Positions 1 through 10,814 of a stretch of DNA of 64,000 nucleotides are shown here, in pieces. Numbering within the stretch: the stretch's first letter is position 1; each line of letters opens with the position of its first letter. The notes under the pieces were generated by a model that was not told the origin of the DNA, searched no databases, and saw only the letters and a list, made by a program, of their open reading frames with translations. This stretch comes from Tenrec ecaudatus (lineage: Eukaryota; Chordata; Mammalia; Afrosoricida; Tenrecidae): contig NC_134539.1 of the NCBI RefSeq assembly GCF_050624435.1, forward strand, positions 142,386,025 through 142,450,024, given 5' to 3'. A program made the translations under genes and the position numbers.

Positions 1-240
1 TTGCTGACCCCTCTACGTCACCAACCTCTTGAATCCTTGTGCCAGACTCATTTCTGAAGAGACCCAAGCTAGGATACTCAGCTAAAGGCTCAGAACCTCT
101 CCCAGAAGAGCAGAGGCTTTCTGTGGCTTGGAGAGGAAAGAAGGAGCCTGTGTATGCTGTCGTGTCTCTGCCGAGTCCTTTGGTTGTTCACACGCTGACA
201 TTCGGGCCACTCTGAGGTCATTTGAGACTCAGCCTAATCC

Positions 241-470
241 CATGGACTTTGGTCAATCTATAGAGACAGCAACTGGATTAATGGTTTCTTGGAGGTAGGG
301 CAGGGGAGGCTAGGGGACATGGGATGCTTATGATGTGAACAAGAATGAAGGAAATGCGCTCAGGCTGATCGTGGTGACGATTGTACAACTCCTCTTGATG
401 GGATTGAGCTGTTGAGTTCATGGTATGTGAGTTATATGCCAAGAAAACTGACAAAAGGAATAATTTATTC
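241..470 (+). mobile_element. L1 LINE 3' end, 5'-truncated
   Basis: The stretch aligns by eye with the 3' end of the L1 copy at 12800-13014: a 'cagcaactggattaa' block, then 'gattgtac', and a terminal 'atatgccaagaaaactg'. The 5' part is missing. Only the untranslated 3' tail of a dead copy remains. Confidence 0.65.
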
Positions 471-1640
471 AAATAGCTGGTGCATGTTGTGGTTGATCTA
501 GACTGGGCTCACTCACATACCTGCAGTCAGTTAGGGCTCTTCTTGTAGGCTGAGCTTTGGTGGGGACAGCTCTGTTTTAGGGATCTCTTCCTCTCCTCCT
601 TCGACCAGGCACCCGGCCTGGACACAGTGTCCTCTTGGCAATGGCAGAGGTGGAAGGGTGCATGGCTAATCAAACAAGACTCTGTTTGCACCACATGTGC
701 TAACGTCAGATGACTAGCGTCAGAGCCAAGGGTGGGGAAATGCACTCTGCCCCTTCAAGGGAGTAACTGCTAAGTCATATGGCGAAGGGCATGGAAGTCA
801 AGAAGAGCAAAGCATCAGGGGCCAAATCTACCCAACACCTACATGTCTGCCCTTAGGCATTTCCACCTTTCTCCTCATCCTTCCCCTTGGAGAGAGCTGC
901 CCCAGACGCTCTGTGTCATCGGCTTCTATGCCTCCTTTCTTGAGTAAACTAGGTTCTGGCTTGCCTATTTTATTTACTTTGTTCACTTGAACAGGTAAGA
1001 TTTCCTCTCCTTCGGAAGGGCTTCTATTTGTTTCTCTGATGCAATAAACAACCCGTTTGTCTCGTTCTCAAGTGGAGCCAATGAAGGCGGCTATCTGAAC
1101 TTGTCTTAGTGATGAATGAATGAATGAATGAATGAATTTGGAGTGAAATGTATTGTTTCCCTAGCTGAAGCACAAAGGGAACGACCAGTTGGAGATCAGG
1201 AACTGCCTGAAGACACGCACTCCGCATTCTGGGAGTGTTTGAGGATCCCCTTTTCATCATGACTTAGAACTACTTCTTAAACTTGACCTCGACCGTCCCC
1301 AGACCTTCCCCAAACATGCTGAAATGCAACGACATGAAAATATTTGCTGTTAGCATACGGGCTTATCTTTTTTTTCCTTCCCCCTCATATTTTCTGTCCA
1401 TCAGCAGAAGGGGGAAAACAGATTTATGACTCATTGTTTTTCAAGGATGCGTTTTCGTCTGCAGTTTTCCAGGTTGTTTTTGGATAAGATTTTCTCCTTG
1501 TTTAAACACTACCCACTGAGGTGCCTTTTATATCCCAAATCTGTGTGTTTACAAGCCCACCCTCGGACTTCATAATACTACTTTTGGACTCTCCGTTATC
1601 TTTGGGGTTTTGAGAGGGACTTGATACACAAAAGAAAAAG
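471..1640. other. No gene or clear repeat; short (TGAA)n at 1113-1137
   Basis: No recognised repeat or gene apart from about six TGAA units at 1113-1137. Open frames here are short and lack any domain. The sequence may be unique DNA or very old repeat beyond recognition by eye. Confidence 0.5.
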
Positions 1641-1664
1641 GGCCATTGGTTGACCTACACTGGG

Positions 1665-2264
1665 ATGACAACCTTTCGCCACTGTTCTGTTGCCTTAGAT
1701 CTTGCCTTTGGGATTGCCTGGGGGCCATTTCTGCAGCGGGAGGTCGGTGGGGTTCTCCAGGGACTTGTCCCAGGCTCTGCAGAGCCGCACAGTCCCATTA
1801 TCTGCGGAGCACAGGAAGGAATTTTACCATCGTTCTGCTACAGTGAAACATTTGCCTTGAGGCCGGAATCGAAAATAGCAGCTGGAAGGACATTTGGAAA
1901 GGGCGGGTTTGTGGGAGAGCAAGAGAGGTGGAGAGGGAGCGCGATTCACATTTGGATAGAAAACACTAGCTACGAGGCAGAACCGAGACGGGGTTGGCAT
2001 CTTCTGCACTTGAAACTCTCCCAAACTCCATTCTCCTCGGGCTTGGCCAGTGATTTCTGTGCTGCAAGTAGGGGGGTGGGGGAGTGGGCGGTCAGTGCAC
2101 TGGGCTTGGTAATGAACTGTGAGCGCCAAATTCCTGGATGGTTATCAGCCACACTGGGCTCGTTCAGCACATTGCAACTCACAGAAAGACTGCTGCTCCT
2201 CCCACAGCCAGTTCTCACCCAAAATGTGGACCAATTTCCTGGAAGCACTAGTAACAATGATTAA
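1665..2264 (+). other. Longest open frame in the window; coding status doubtful
   Basis: From the first ATG at 1665 the frame runs 199 codons to a stop. It lies in a locally GC-richer block (about 1640-2290) that I cannot match to a repeat. The predicted peptide has no recognisable domain, signal peptide, membrane segment or internal repeat. A second open frame overlaps on the minus strand, as expected where GC is high and stops are rare. I see no promoter, splice structure or convincing Kozak context. Chance is the likeliest explanation; an unrecognised exon or lineage-specific retrocopy is the alternative. Confidence 0.15.
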
Positions 2265-2399
2265 TTCCAGCCATCTGAAGCCCTGGGAATATGTCCCACC
2301 TTCTCCAATAAAAGACACAAGTTACAGAAGGTTTGGCAAGCCTGGGAGAAATAAACATAGAAATCTAAACCAGGAATAGAAACACTGACCTAATCACTC

Positions 2400-2960
2400 T
2401 ATAAGAGTGTGGTGGTCCACTCCACCTTGAGACCAGAAGAACTAGATGATGCCCGGCTATCAGGATGGAGCCTTCTGGACAGAGATACAATAGAGGAGTC
2501 CTGATTTTAAAAGGAAAAAAATGTGGAACAAATCTTATCTTCTTAAAGAATCCAGACTTACCAGACCTACTGAGCCTGCAGAAGTCCCCAAGTTACTCTT
2601 TAAGCCTTTAATCAAGCCTACCTCCTGAAATCACCTTGAAAGTAAATAACAGTTTAGCACAAAACGTCAAATTGTCACCCCGAATATTATGTTTTTTTGG
2701 GGTAATCGCTGAAGGACCAAAAGGAGTTCTTGGGGTGCTGTCTAATGAGGATCAGCTCACCAACCACTCTGGCAGAATGTGAGGCCGCCTGCTCCTGATT
2801 TACCGCCACGGAAACCCTGTGTGGGCTTGCTGGGAGACAGAATCGACTCGATGGCAGCGGGCATGTAAGACCCAAGGACCAACAGTCATTTTCAAGCACA
2901 GATGAAAGTGAGCCAGTCTAACAGAAATAAAGACACCGTGGAGAATAACCAGCGGCATGG
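2400..2960 (+). mobile_element. L1-like 3' UTR fragment
   Basis: Contains 'gagaccagaagaactagat' followed by 'gatgcccggct', wording I recognise from the 3' untranslated region of afrotherian L1 elements. It is interrupted near 2727-2873 by an AfroSINE and appears to resume to about 2960. No coding part is present. Confidence 0.55.
2727..2873 (+). mobile_element. AfroSINE, degenerate
   Basis: The 3' half is clear, with the 'cagaatcgactcgatggca' signature of AfroSINE tails at 2840-2862. The tRNA-like head is degraded. It sits within L1 3' UTR sequence, so it inserted after that L1. Confidence 0.6.
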
Positions 2961-3360
2961 GTCATACGTTTAGAGAGTGCAAGGAGAGTAGGCTTTGCCG
3001 AACCTCATTCCCCTCAAAGGAAATCCTCTTTGTAGTATATATATATGCTACCCAATATGTCATCTATTTAGAAAAGTTATATTCATGGCAAAACGGTAAT
3101 AATAATAACAATCCTTATTTATAATATAAGAAAAAGGGTTCCTGGGGGCAGGGTGGGGGGGGAGGGGATGAAGGAGAGCTAGTATCAGAGTTCAAAAGAA
3201 AGAAAATGTTTTGAAAATGATGGTGGCAGTAATTGTACAATTATGCCTGATCCTAGTGAATGATGGATTGCTATAATATCGGAAAGAGCTCCCAAGAAAA
3301 TGTTTTAATTATATTAAATATAAATATATTTATATGCTGAAAAACTCGGTTTATACTTGA
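2961..3360. other. No gene recognised
   Basis: AT-rich sequence with a short AT run near 3036-3048 and a G-rich block at 3143-3168. The part at 3175-3245 ('gaaaatgttttgaaaatgat', 'caattgta') resembles an L1 3' UTR, but weakly. Confidence 0.35.

Positions 3361-3400
<40 letters not shown>
3361..3400. repeat. (TA)n microsatellite
   Basis: About 19 uninterrupted TA units followed by 'cacatata'. On the minus strand this produces a meaningless run of alternating Y and I in an 88-codon frame. Confidence 0.95.
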
Positions 3401-3407
<7 letters not shown>

Positions 3408-3484
3408 AATTTTTTTTCCATCTCCAAAGATGGCTCCTAGTGAGCCATGTTGCCCAGTATTCATGTCCTTGTGCAGTTCTCTCC

Positions 3485-3695
3485 TGTCTTAGTTTCCTGT
3501 GCTGCTGTTCCAGAAGCAGGACTGGGAACCAGTTCATTCTGGTTCAGAGGAAGTCACTGAGCAGCAATCCTGAGTGAAGCGGCCCAATGGAGACAGGCAG
3601 GGTGCAGAGCCATGTGTGATAAGCTTAAGTTGTTGTTTTAAACCACTCTGTTCGATGGTTTCTCGTCCAGCAATGGGTAACCAAGACAGACAGAA
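3485..3695. mobile_element. MLT1-like LTR pieces
   Basis: At 3488-3540, 'agtttcctgtgctgctgttc' resembles the reverse-complement start of MLT1-type LTRs. At 3610-3690, 'gataagcttaagttgttg' followed by 'ttttaaaccactc' resembles their plus-strand 3' end. Only fragments remain. Confidence 0.4.
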
Positions 3696-3771
3696 ATCAC
3701 ACATTTACTCACAGAGCTACACACGCTTCTGGGTGGACCCATCAATCAACAGATCAGCTGCATGAGTTTTC

Positions 3772-4345
3772 CTTTACTCGTCCACTCAACAAATATCTAT
3801 GGCACCAGTGCGAAGTCCTCGGCATATAGTGGGGACACATTAATTATGGTCCCTGTCTTCATCAAGTTTACAGTCAAATGGAGGAGATGATAATAAACAA
3901 TAATTAAGTATATTCTCAAAAAGCTATGTCAAGCTCTAGGATGAAGATCCATGGTGCTTTGGCAGAGTAAGAGAGGATGCACACAACCAAGCTTGACTGG
4001 CTTGGGAAGCTTGTCAGGGTGGGTGTGGGGATGGGGAGGGCAGACAGCTTTCTAGAACTGGAACCAATCACGTCAGGGGAGCTTGGGATTGGGGAGGAAC
4101 GGAGAGAAAGTCTGTGTTGCTGGGCGAAAGGCAGAGATTCTGGAGAGGGAGGCCCAGGCCAGAGGGGCCGACTCCAAGGCCATGGTGAGGGGTTTGGATT
4201 TTCTCCTCAATGCAATGGGAAGCCATGAAAGACTTTTAAACAGAGGAGTGACTGATCCAATTTACATTTTAAAAAGGTCACTTAAGCAGCCTGGTGGCTA
4301 ACGGATTGGAAGGGCGCAAGGGGGGGATCGGGAGGCCTCTGATGA
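3772..4345 (-). mobile_element. L2 LINE 3' region, antisense
   Basis: Read on the minus strand this follows the L2 3' end. The plus strand shows 'ccactcaacaaatatctat', then the 'ggggacacattaat' and 'ccctgtcttcatcaagtttacag' segments, and farther along 'caatgggaagccatgaaaga' with 'ttttaaaaaggtcactt'. These are reverse complements of known L2 landmarks. About 570 bp is preserved, with no reading frame. Confidence 0.8.
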
Positions 4346-5530
4346 CATGATGAAAGGATGACACGCCAGCCAGAGCAGACGAGCACCACCCCGCCCCTGC
4401 CTCCCCCTGTGTCGCCAGGGCCATTGCTCTCAAAATCGCCCCAGCAGCATTTGTTCTAAGGCAGGTGCTCTGGGGAGTGTGTTTGTGATGGAGGCAAAAG
4501 GTTGTCGGTCCATGAATTCCCATCCAGAGACTCTCAATTGTTGCTGTGCTGAGAACGCCCCTCCTTGTTCTGATTTCATAGATGAACAATGCTTACAGCC
4601 AACTCACCCCAGTGAGGGTAGGGGTCAAGACTGCTCAACAAGCTGGCTCCCCTCACCTGCCCCACGGCATCGTACCTCATTTTACAAAGGAAGCCACTTC
4701 AGGGGTGGCTGCTGGTGAGGACTGTAGTAGCATTGTGTCCCACCCACCCACGCAGGGCCAACAGCTGGTCCTGCACATTGAGACACGTGATAGCTGAAGT
4801 GCCAGTCCATCTGGTTGACCAGATTGACTGCCTTGATGAAGCTCTCTTTCCTGACCAACTTGGCTATTGTTACCAACAGATACCGAGTCCTTGTGCTGTT
4901 GTTAAATTAGTTGTGAATAAAGGGAAACCAGGGTGACTCAAGCCAACGGTTCCCATGGGTCAGGACAAGGCTGGCAGCAGTCATGACTCCCTAGGATTGT
5001 CTTTACAAAGCTAGCTAGCGCTGCAATTTTGGCTTCCCTCTGACTTTCTTGGAATTTATAGATGATACTTTCATAGAAGCTGACAAAAATACCTACATAT
5101 AAATAGCCAAGTGTGTGAGGTAGGCACCCAGCCTGTTGGGGAGTAGATCCATCACCTACTCTCAATCTCGCCTCCAATTGCTCCTACTCTCTGCTCTGAA
5201 GGGGGTGGCGGGGTCAACCTTGACCTTTCTCTCTTCCTCCCCATCATTGCTCATTGAATCTCTCCAAACAATTCCTTTTCCTCCCTTCCCCACCACTGCC
5301 CTCGTTCAGGATGCCCCCAGCAGCCCCCTTTCCTGTCTTCTGAATTCACATACGACTCCTGTCATCCACTCGGTACAGCCTGGACCATAACTACTCCTGC
5401 CATGACTCCCTCAACTCAGCAGTGGTTGCCCCCCACCCTGCCCATCCTCACCCCATGTCCAATATGTATCAGCCTTATTTAGCCACTGTATGAGCCTCAA
5501 GTATGCTTTCTACCAACTGTGGGCCTCTCC
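4346..5530. other. No gene recognised; possible old L2 pieces
   Basis: Moderate GC with several overlapping short frames on both strands and no recognisable domain. The 5165-5400 part, rich in C and T, resembles upstream L2 sequence but too weakly to call. Confidence 0.35.
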
Positions 5531-5539
5531 AAACCATAG

Positions 5540-5630
5540 TTTACGGGCCTTTGTTGGGTGGTAGAAATAAAGTTTTATTGGAATACTTCCAAATCTGTTC
5601 TCTTCTGCATTGTCTATGATTGTCAGCAGC
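5540..5630 (+). mobile_element. Old hAT-Charlie-type MITE fragment
   Basis: The words 'aataaagttttattggaata' and 'gcattgtctatgattgtc' match an ancient mammalian hAT MITE that also appears at 34440-34642. Only the central part is present. Confidence 0.5.
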
Positions 5631-5639
5631 CACCGGCAG

Positions 5640-5790
5640 CTAGAAGGGTTCCCCTCGAGAGCTCTGGAGGACGCGTGGCCATGCCAACATCTTGGTTTTG
5701 TAGCCTCTTGAGCTATGAGGGAATAAATCTGGGTTGTTGTAAGCCACCTGGCTTGAGATTCTTTGATGGCAGCTAAGGAAACAAACAGTT
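5640..5790 (+). mobile_element. MLT1-like LTR 3' part
   Basis: The sequence 'ggaataaatctgggttgttg' followed by 'taagccacctggc' corresponds to the polyadenylation-signal region of ancient MLT1-type (ERVL-MaLR) LTRs. The 5' half is missing. Confidence 0.55.
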
Positions 5791-6215
5791 ATGCAGTACT
5801 TCATATATATTTTTCATATGTCATTTTCATTTACTCATTTATTACTCTATTCATGGATATTTTACATTTCTAATTTCTCCACTATTACAAGCAAAATTTC
5901 AATGAGACTGTTTGTATGAGAGAATCTCCAGGTGATCAAGGGGAATTGCTGATCAAAAGGTTTGTACATTTTCAACCAAGAATCTGGAAATGAGATATAG
6001 AAGTTAACATGGGGGGGGAGACACTGAAGGGACAGGGAAAGAAAAGAAGTCAAACATTCAACGTTCACTTGAGGTTAAGACTATATATCTTAGATGCTAT
6101 ATCAGTTTCCTGAAGCTTCCATAACAAAATCCTACAACTTAGTATCTTAAAAGGACGGAATTGTTATTTTCTCACCCCTGGAGTCTAGAAGACGCAAATG
6201 AGGTGTTAGCAGGCC

Positions 6216-6342
6216 TTAATCCCCCTGGTGGTATAGTAGTTAGGATGTAGGCTGCGATCCGCATGGTTGACAGTTTGAAACCACCAGAAAGACTGGGCTG
6301 CTTACCCTTGCAAACACTCAGAGCAGCGAGAGAGTTAGTCCC
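6216..6342 (+). mobile_element. AfroSINE inside MLT1-like LTR
   Basis: The head reads 'cccctggtggtatagtagtt', matching the tRNA-derived AfroSINE start; the 3' half is truncated. Imperfect flanking duplicates 'ttaatccc' (left) and 'ttagtccc' (right) fit a retroposition target duplication. Confidence 0.65.
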
Positions 6343-6360
6343 TCTGGAGGCTCTAGGACA

Positions 6361-7119
6361 CAGGTGTCACTCACTGGTGGCCCGTGGGCTCCCGAGGTGA
6401 TTTTTTGTGACCCGTGATGCTCTGAAATAAAATGAAAGTAGAAAAAAATTGTTATGAAGGAAACAGTGCTTAGGGGAGATTGAGGCAGTACCAAGCATAC
6501 AGTTCCCTCCTTAACTGTTTAACTACTGAAGACGAGTCTATACGTGGCCCCGTGTCTTTCCTGGGGGCCTGTGGACGTGTATAAACACACTCACTCAATT
6601 CCGGGCATGTTCGGAAGCAATATGTCTGCCACTCTCAGTGTCACGTAGTGTAAACAGATCCCAACAGTGAAAAGGTTAAAAAGAGCACTCTGGGTTGTGC
6701 TGTTATGAATCATACCTAGCGGCAGCGCTAGTTACCATTTTTAGAGGGAGGCCATTGTGTGAGCAACTATTTTTGTCCATGAAATTAAATAAACTGGCAT
6801 ACAGATCAAGATTAACTGATAAACATCTGTCTGCCTTAATGAAGATTGTTCTCAGTCTTTGAATCTAGGTATTGGAAAATTAGGAGGAAAGTGCTGGCAA
6901 GTTTTGGGTGAAAAAGAATAATTTTAGTTTTAAAAATACACTAAATAAAATAAATGTTTAAATAAAAGCAATCATCTAGTCTTTTAATCTTCCTATCCAT
7001 ATTCCTGAATCCTCACTTCTGAATATAAATTTAACAAAATTTGTCAATGTGATGTGGCCCATGTGAATCTTGCCGGTTGCACCAAATGGCCCGTGTTTTA
7101 ATTGAGTTTGACGCCCCTG
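6361..7119. mobile_element. Candidate non-autonomous hAT-like element (~760 bp)
   Basis: The left end reads 'caggtgtcactcactgg'. The right end, reverse complemented, reads 'caggggcgtcaaactcaatt', giving imperfect terminal inverted repeats. MLT1 sequence stops at the left end and resumes at the right, which defines the insertion independently. The 8-bp flanks ('ctctagga' and 'ctggaggg') match at only 5 of 8 positions. No transposase frame is present. It could be a deletion derivative of an old hAT family. Confidence 0.45.
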
Positions 7120-7376
7120 CTGGAGGGGATGACCTGGTTCTTCGCCCCTTCTGGCTTCTGGTAGGTGCCTGCATTCCTTGACTTGCGGCCATACCACTCC
7201 AATCTGTGGTCATATTACTGCTCCATTCTGTCTGTTCCTCTTCTGTGCACCTTTATAAGAGCACTTTAGCATTGGTTTTAGGGCTCACCTGAGTAATCTA
7301 AGATAATCTCATCTCAAGAGCCTGAATTTAATCATACACACAAAGACTATTTTTCCAAATAAAATAGCATCCACAG

Positions 7377-7872
7377 TTGACTAGAGAAACAAATCCAGAG
7401 ACAATTATATATGTATCAGAGAGAGCTTTATATCAAAGAGCAGTTGTATTTAGCAAAAACATCCCAGCCCAGTCCAGATCAAATTCATAAGTCTGATATT
7501 AGCCCATATGTCCGATACTAGTCCATACATTCCTCTTCAGACTCACATAGCCACTCGCAAGGATGCCAAAGGCAGGGAGATCACAGGCCGGTGGGTGAAA
7601 AGTCTTGTGGATCCAGCAGCAGTGAAAGCATCTCAGTGCTGGCATGAGTTTCCACGTGGCTCCCCAGCTCTCTGAGTGTGTGTGTCTCCTTGACTGGAAG
7701 GTAAAGAAAAGAGAGTGTATGTCTGGCCTTTGGGGAGAAAGAGAGGAGGCTCCCAGAATCCTCAGGAGAAGGCCATGCCCACAAGGAAGCATCATCAGGC
7801 TGTGACCTGATTGACAGTCTAGACTCCACCCCTATACTTATTTATCAAGCTGACACAAAATTATGTAACTAT
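7377..7872 (-). mobile_element. LTR family A (MaLR/ERVL-like), antisense
   Basis: About 496 bp matching copies at 26915, 31581 and 46752. Shared landmarks are 'ttgactagagaaacaaat', 'gagagctttatatcaa' and 'gtgacctgattgacagtcta'. Flanks are 'catccacag' and 'catacacag', containing a common 5-bp 'cacag' as expected for ERVL-class integration. It is a solo LTR with no internal viral sequence. Confidence 0.6.
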
Positions 7873-8034
7873 CATACACAGATTCCAGGGAGTTGTCATG
7901 AGTCCACCTATACAGGTGCTCTGACAAAAAGCTGAAAACCCATATGACATGTTTCCTGACCTCTGGAAATGTAGAGAATCATCGGCTCAAAATGATACTG
8001 TGATGTGTGCTTTAAAAAGATAGCTTCATTCAAT

Positions 8035-8185
8035 TCACACACCAGTCCCATGGGGTCAACACTTCTAATCTCACCTTTCAAGTGAGAGCACCGAGGCACG
8101 GAGCAGTTCCCTAACCTTCTCCTTTCCAGAAAGAAGCTGAGCCAGGCATTGATGCCAGCACCACACCCTTCCCTGCTGCTCACTC
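8035..8185 (-). mobile_element. MIR SINE, antisense
   Basis: The order 'ctcacctttcaagtgagag', 'caccgaggcacggagc' and 'gagccaggcattgatgcc' follows the reverse complement of the MIR core. It is old and diverged. Confidence 0.5.
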
Positions 8186-8779
8186 CAGGATAGAGAGACC
8201 TCAGCTGATAATGACTTCCCCCAGAAAAAAAAATTCACCTCCAAAATCTTAGGGTATCATTTGTTGACTTCTCGTCTCTCTCCCCATGTTTTAAGATACA
8301 TTTATCTTTGGACTCACTACTGATAAAAAACAAAACTGTCCCTTCCTCTTCTGCTCTCCTGGATATATTTCTTCCTTATTGGATCCCCTCACTGTCCCTG
8401 TCCCTCTCAGAAAGCCTGTAATCCTACACAGGGGTGGATTTTAAAAGTGATGCCGCGAAGGTTCTAGTTCATCCCAGCACAGATCATTCCGAACAGAACA
8501 AGCTTAAGCTTGTCTCTGTGATCAGCGGCTGGCTGCAGACAAGCTCTCTCAGCAATGCCCTTGTCTGAGTCTCATTGCCGTCAGACAAGGGTCTAATCAA
8601 AACAATGGCTTCTCAGGCCTACTCTGCTGGCCTAGTGACTACATCTGAGGCAGAAAGGTCGGCTCACAAGGTGAAGGTAAGTGTTTTGAGAGATGCCGGA
8701 GTTGGTCATCTTGATAACTTTCCTCAAAGCACACATCATAGGACAATAATGAGAGGTTACTATGAAGACGTTTGAAGAG
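8186..8779. other. No gene recognised
   Basis: Contains a 66-codon frame (8575-8775) without a known domain. The 3' part runs directly into L1-like sequence and may be further upstream L1 3' region. Confidence 0.3.
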
Positions 8780-9240
8780 CTACACTTGGTGAGAAAAAGG
8801 CCAGGCTATCAGAAAGAAGAGTGTCTGGGGTCTTGAAGGCTTCTCTTCACACAAGCAGCCATCTAAGAGAGGTGACAACCAAATTCACGTGGAAGAACAC
8901 CAGCCTGTGTGAGGCAAGGATTGTAAACAATAAAATCCAAGGCCAGAGGAACTGAAATTCTGAGCACTCAGTTTGCAGAAGGCTAGGCATGACAGTGAAA
9001 GCCCAGAGTCCAGTGGCAGGGTCCCTTCTTAGACTAAGACCCTGGTGAATCCCCTCTAACCACTGGCCGGGATGTGAATGGCCTTCTAGCAGATGGTGTT
9101 CATTGGAAAGCGGACTAATGCAGAGGTAGTTTGGTTAAGCTTTAACACCGTGTCATTTGTTCTCCCTTTGGGCCCATTTAAAATGTGTTCTAGTTTTTAT
9201 TATTTTCTGTCATCTTTTCATCTGAGGGTTTTCAATTCTC
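8780..9240 (+). mobile_element. L1-like 3' UTR, older subfamily
   Basis: Contains 'gtctggggtcttgaaggctt', 'cacaagcagccatctaag' and 'caaggattgtaaacaata', which align in order with the L1 at 12082-12700. Truncated at both ends. Confidence 0.65.
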
Positions 9241-9585
9241 TTTACCCATTCTGACACCAACTGGTCCGCCGAGTCACTCGCCGCTCCCCTGCTGAGCTCT
9301 ATGGCCACACACCACTCATAAGCAAGCCTCGTCATTGTGGGAAGGTGCTCAGCTCTGGCTCCTGGCTCAGCAAATCTATTTCCCCAAAATAAGTGCCTGC
9401 GGGCCACCCACTGCATCAGAAGTCCACCACTCTGCCTCATGCTCTTGCTGCCGCCGCCTCTGCTGCCCCTGTCTCGACTTCTCTAAGGCAGAACTCTGTC
9501 CTGTCTCCTGCACAGAGGAAGTTCAGCAGACCAGAAGCTCGGGTACAAAGGGCACATGCCACTCTTTGCTCCTCTCGCTCTCTTT

Positions 9586-10255
9586 TTAAAAAATCATTTT
9601 ATTGGGGGTTCGTACAACTCTCATCACAATCCATCCATCCATCCATCCATCCATCCATCCATCCATCCATCCATCCATTGTGTCAAGCACATTTGTACGT
9701 TTGTTGCCATCATCATTCTCAAAACACTTTCTTTCTACTTGAGCCCTTAACATCAGCTCCTCATTTTCCCCCTCCCTCCTCCATCCACCCTCCCTTACAA
9801 ACCCTTGATAATTTATAAATTATTATTATTTTTTCATGTCTTACACTGACCGATATCTCCCTTCACCCACTTTTCTGTTGTCTGTCCCCTAGGGAGGGGG
9901 TTATATGTAGATCCTTGTGATCAGTTCCCTGTTTCTCTTCCACCTTCCCCTTACCTTCCTGGTATTGCTACTCTCATTATTGGTCCTGAGAGGTTTATCT
10001 GTCCTGGATTCCCCGTGTTTCCAGCTCTGATCTGTACCAGTGTACATCCTCTGGTCTAGCCGGATTTGTAAGGTAGAACTGGGATCATGATAGTGGAGGG
10101 AGGAAGCATTTAGGAACTAGAGGGGAGTTGTATGTTTCATTGGTGCACCCTGACTGGCTCATCTCCTCCCCGCGATCAGTCTGTAAGGGGATGTTCAGTG
10201 TTCTTCTCTCTTAATGGGCGTTAGATTCCCACTCCAGCTTCTAAGAGGGCTCATT
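9586..10255 (-). mobile_element. L1-like 3' UTR (younger subfamily), antisense
   Basis: Starts with the antisense A-tail and signal ('aaaatcattttattggggg'), then (ATCC)n and the same order of blocks as copies at 54392, 56094 and 63396, ending near 'gttcagtgttcttctctctt'. This is the non-coding 3' region of a non-LTR retrotransposon; 5'-truncated. Confidence 0.75.
9631..9679. repeat. (ATCC)n within the L1 3' UTR
   Basis: About 12 ATCC units expanded from a short run present in most copies of this L1 family. In two plus-strand frames it yields a spurious Ser-Ile-His-Pro repeat. Confidence 0.95.
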
Positions 10256-10361
10256 TTAAACCCAGCAGGGTGACAACACTGGCCAATTATCGGAGTTCCA
10301 TACACTCCATTTGCATAGTCTCAGTTATTTGGTAGGATCTACAAAGACTTTGACTCGGAGA

Positions 10362-10556
10362 AGCACCTTGGTGATGAAGTCGATTGGCTGCTATGACAAG
10401 GTCCATAACTTGAACCCATCAGTTGTGCCATGGGAGAAAGACAAGGCTGATTGCTCCCATTGAGATTTACGGCCACAGAAATCCTAGGGAGCAGTTCCAC
10501 TCTGTGTTAAAGGGTCACAATGCGTTGGACTTGACTTGATGACAGTGGGTTTGGAG
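10362..10556 (+). mobile_element. AfroSINE
   Basis: Diverged tRNA-like head and a clear body ('gggagaaagacaaggctga') with tail 'gacttgatgacagtgggttt'. Close to full length. Confidence 0.75.
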
Positions 10557-10672
10557 TTTGGGGCTTATGGGTAGAAAAGCCATGTTATGTAATTCATACA
10601 TCGCACAGCTTCATATAGTTCAGTACTCCCATCTTAAAAAACAAACTAGAAAACTAGTATGTAATACTCACC

Positions 10673-10792
10673 CAGTCATTGAGTTGATTGCAGCTCCTCA
10701 TGACTCTGTACAGGGTTTCCAAGACGGAGCTGGTGGGTTGGTTGCGACAGTTAATGTTGCAGTTCACAGCCCAATACCTAGCCGACAGTGAC
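10673..10792 (-). mobile_element. AfroSINE, antisense, internally deleted
   Basis: The plus strand begins with the reverse-complemented tail ('cagctcctcatgactctgta'), and then jumps to a degenerate head. The central body is missing. Confidence 0.6.
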
Positions 10793-10814
10793 ACTAATAG
10801 CAACGACTGTTTAA

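Larger units (their letters stand above)
6087..7925 (-). mobile_element. MLT1-like LTR, antisense, split by three insertions
   Basis: Four segments line up in order with one MLT1-type LTR read on the minus strand: 6087-6215, 6343-6360, 7120-7376 and 7882-7925. Landmarks on the plus strand are 'cttccataacaaaatcctac', 'cctctggaggctctagga', 'tgcattccttgacttgcggc' and 'ataatctcatctcaagagcc'. The gaps hold an AfroSINE, a hAT-like element and a younger LTR. This is an endogenous-retrovirus relic without coding sequence. Confidence 0.65.

Noticed and set aside
1640..2290. CpG island promoter
   Set aside because: GC is raised locally but CpG dinucleotides are sparse, and there is no adjoining exon.
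9631..9679. CRISPR-like array
   Set aside because: Simple 4-bp tandem repeat without spacers, in a mammalian repeat context.
9393..9818. 141-codon frame with Ser-Ile-His-Pro repeats
   Set aside because: Generated by (ATCC)n inside an L1 3' UTR.
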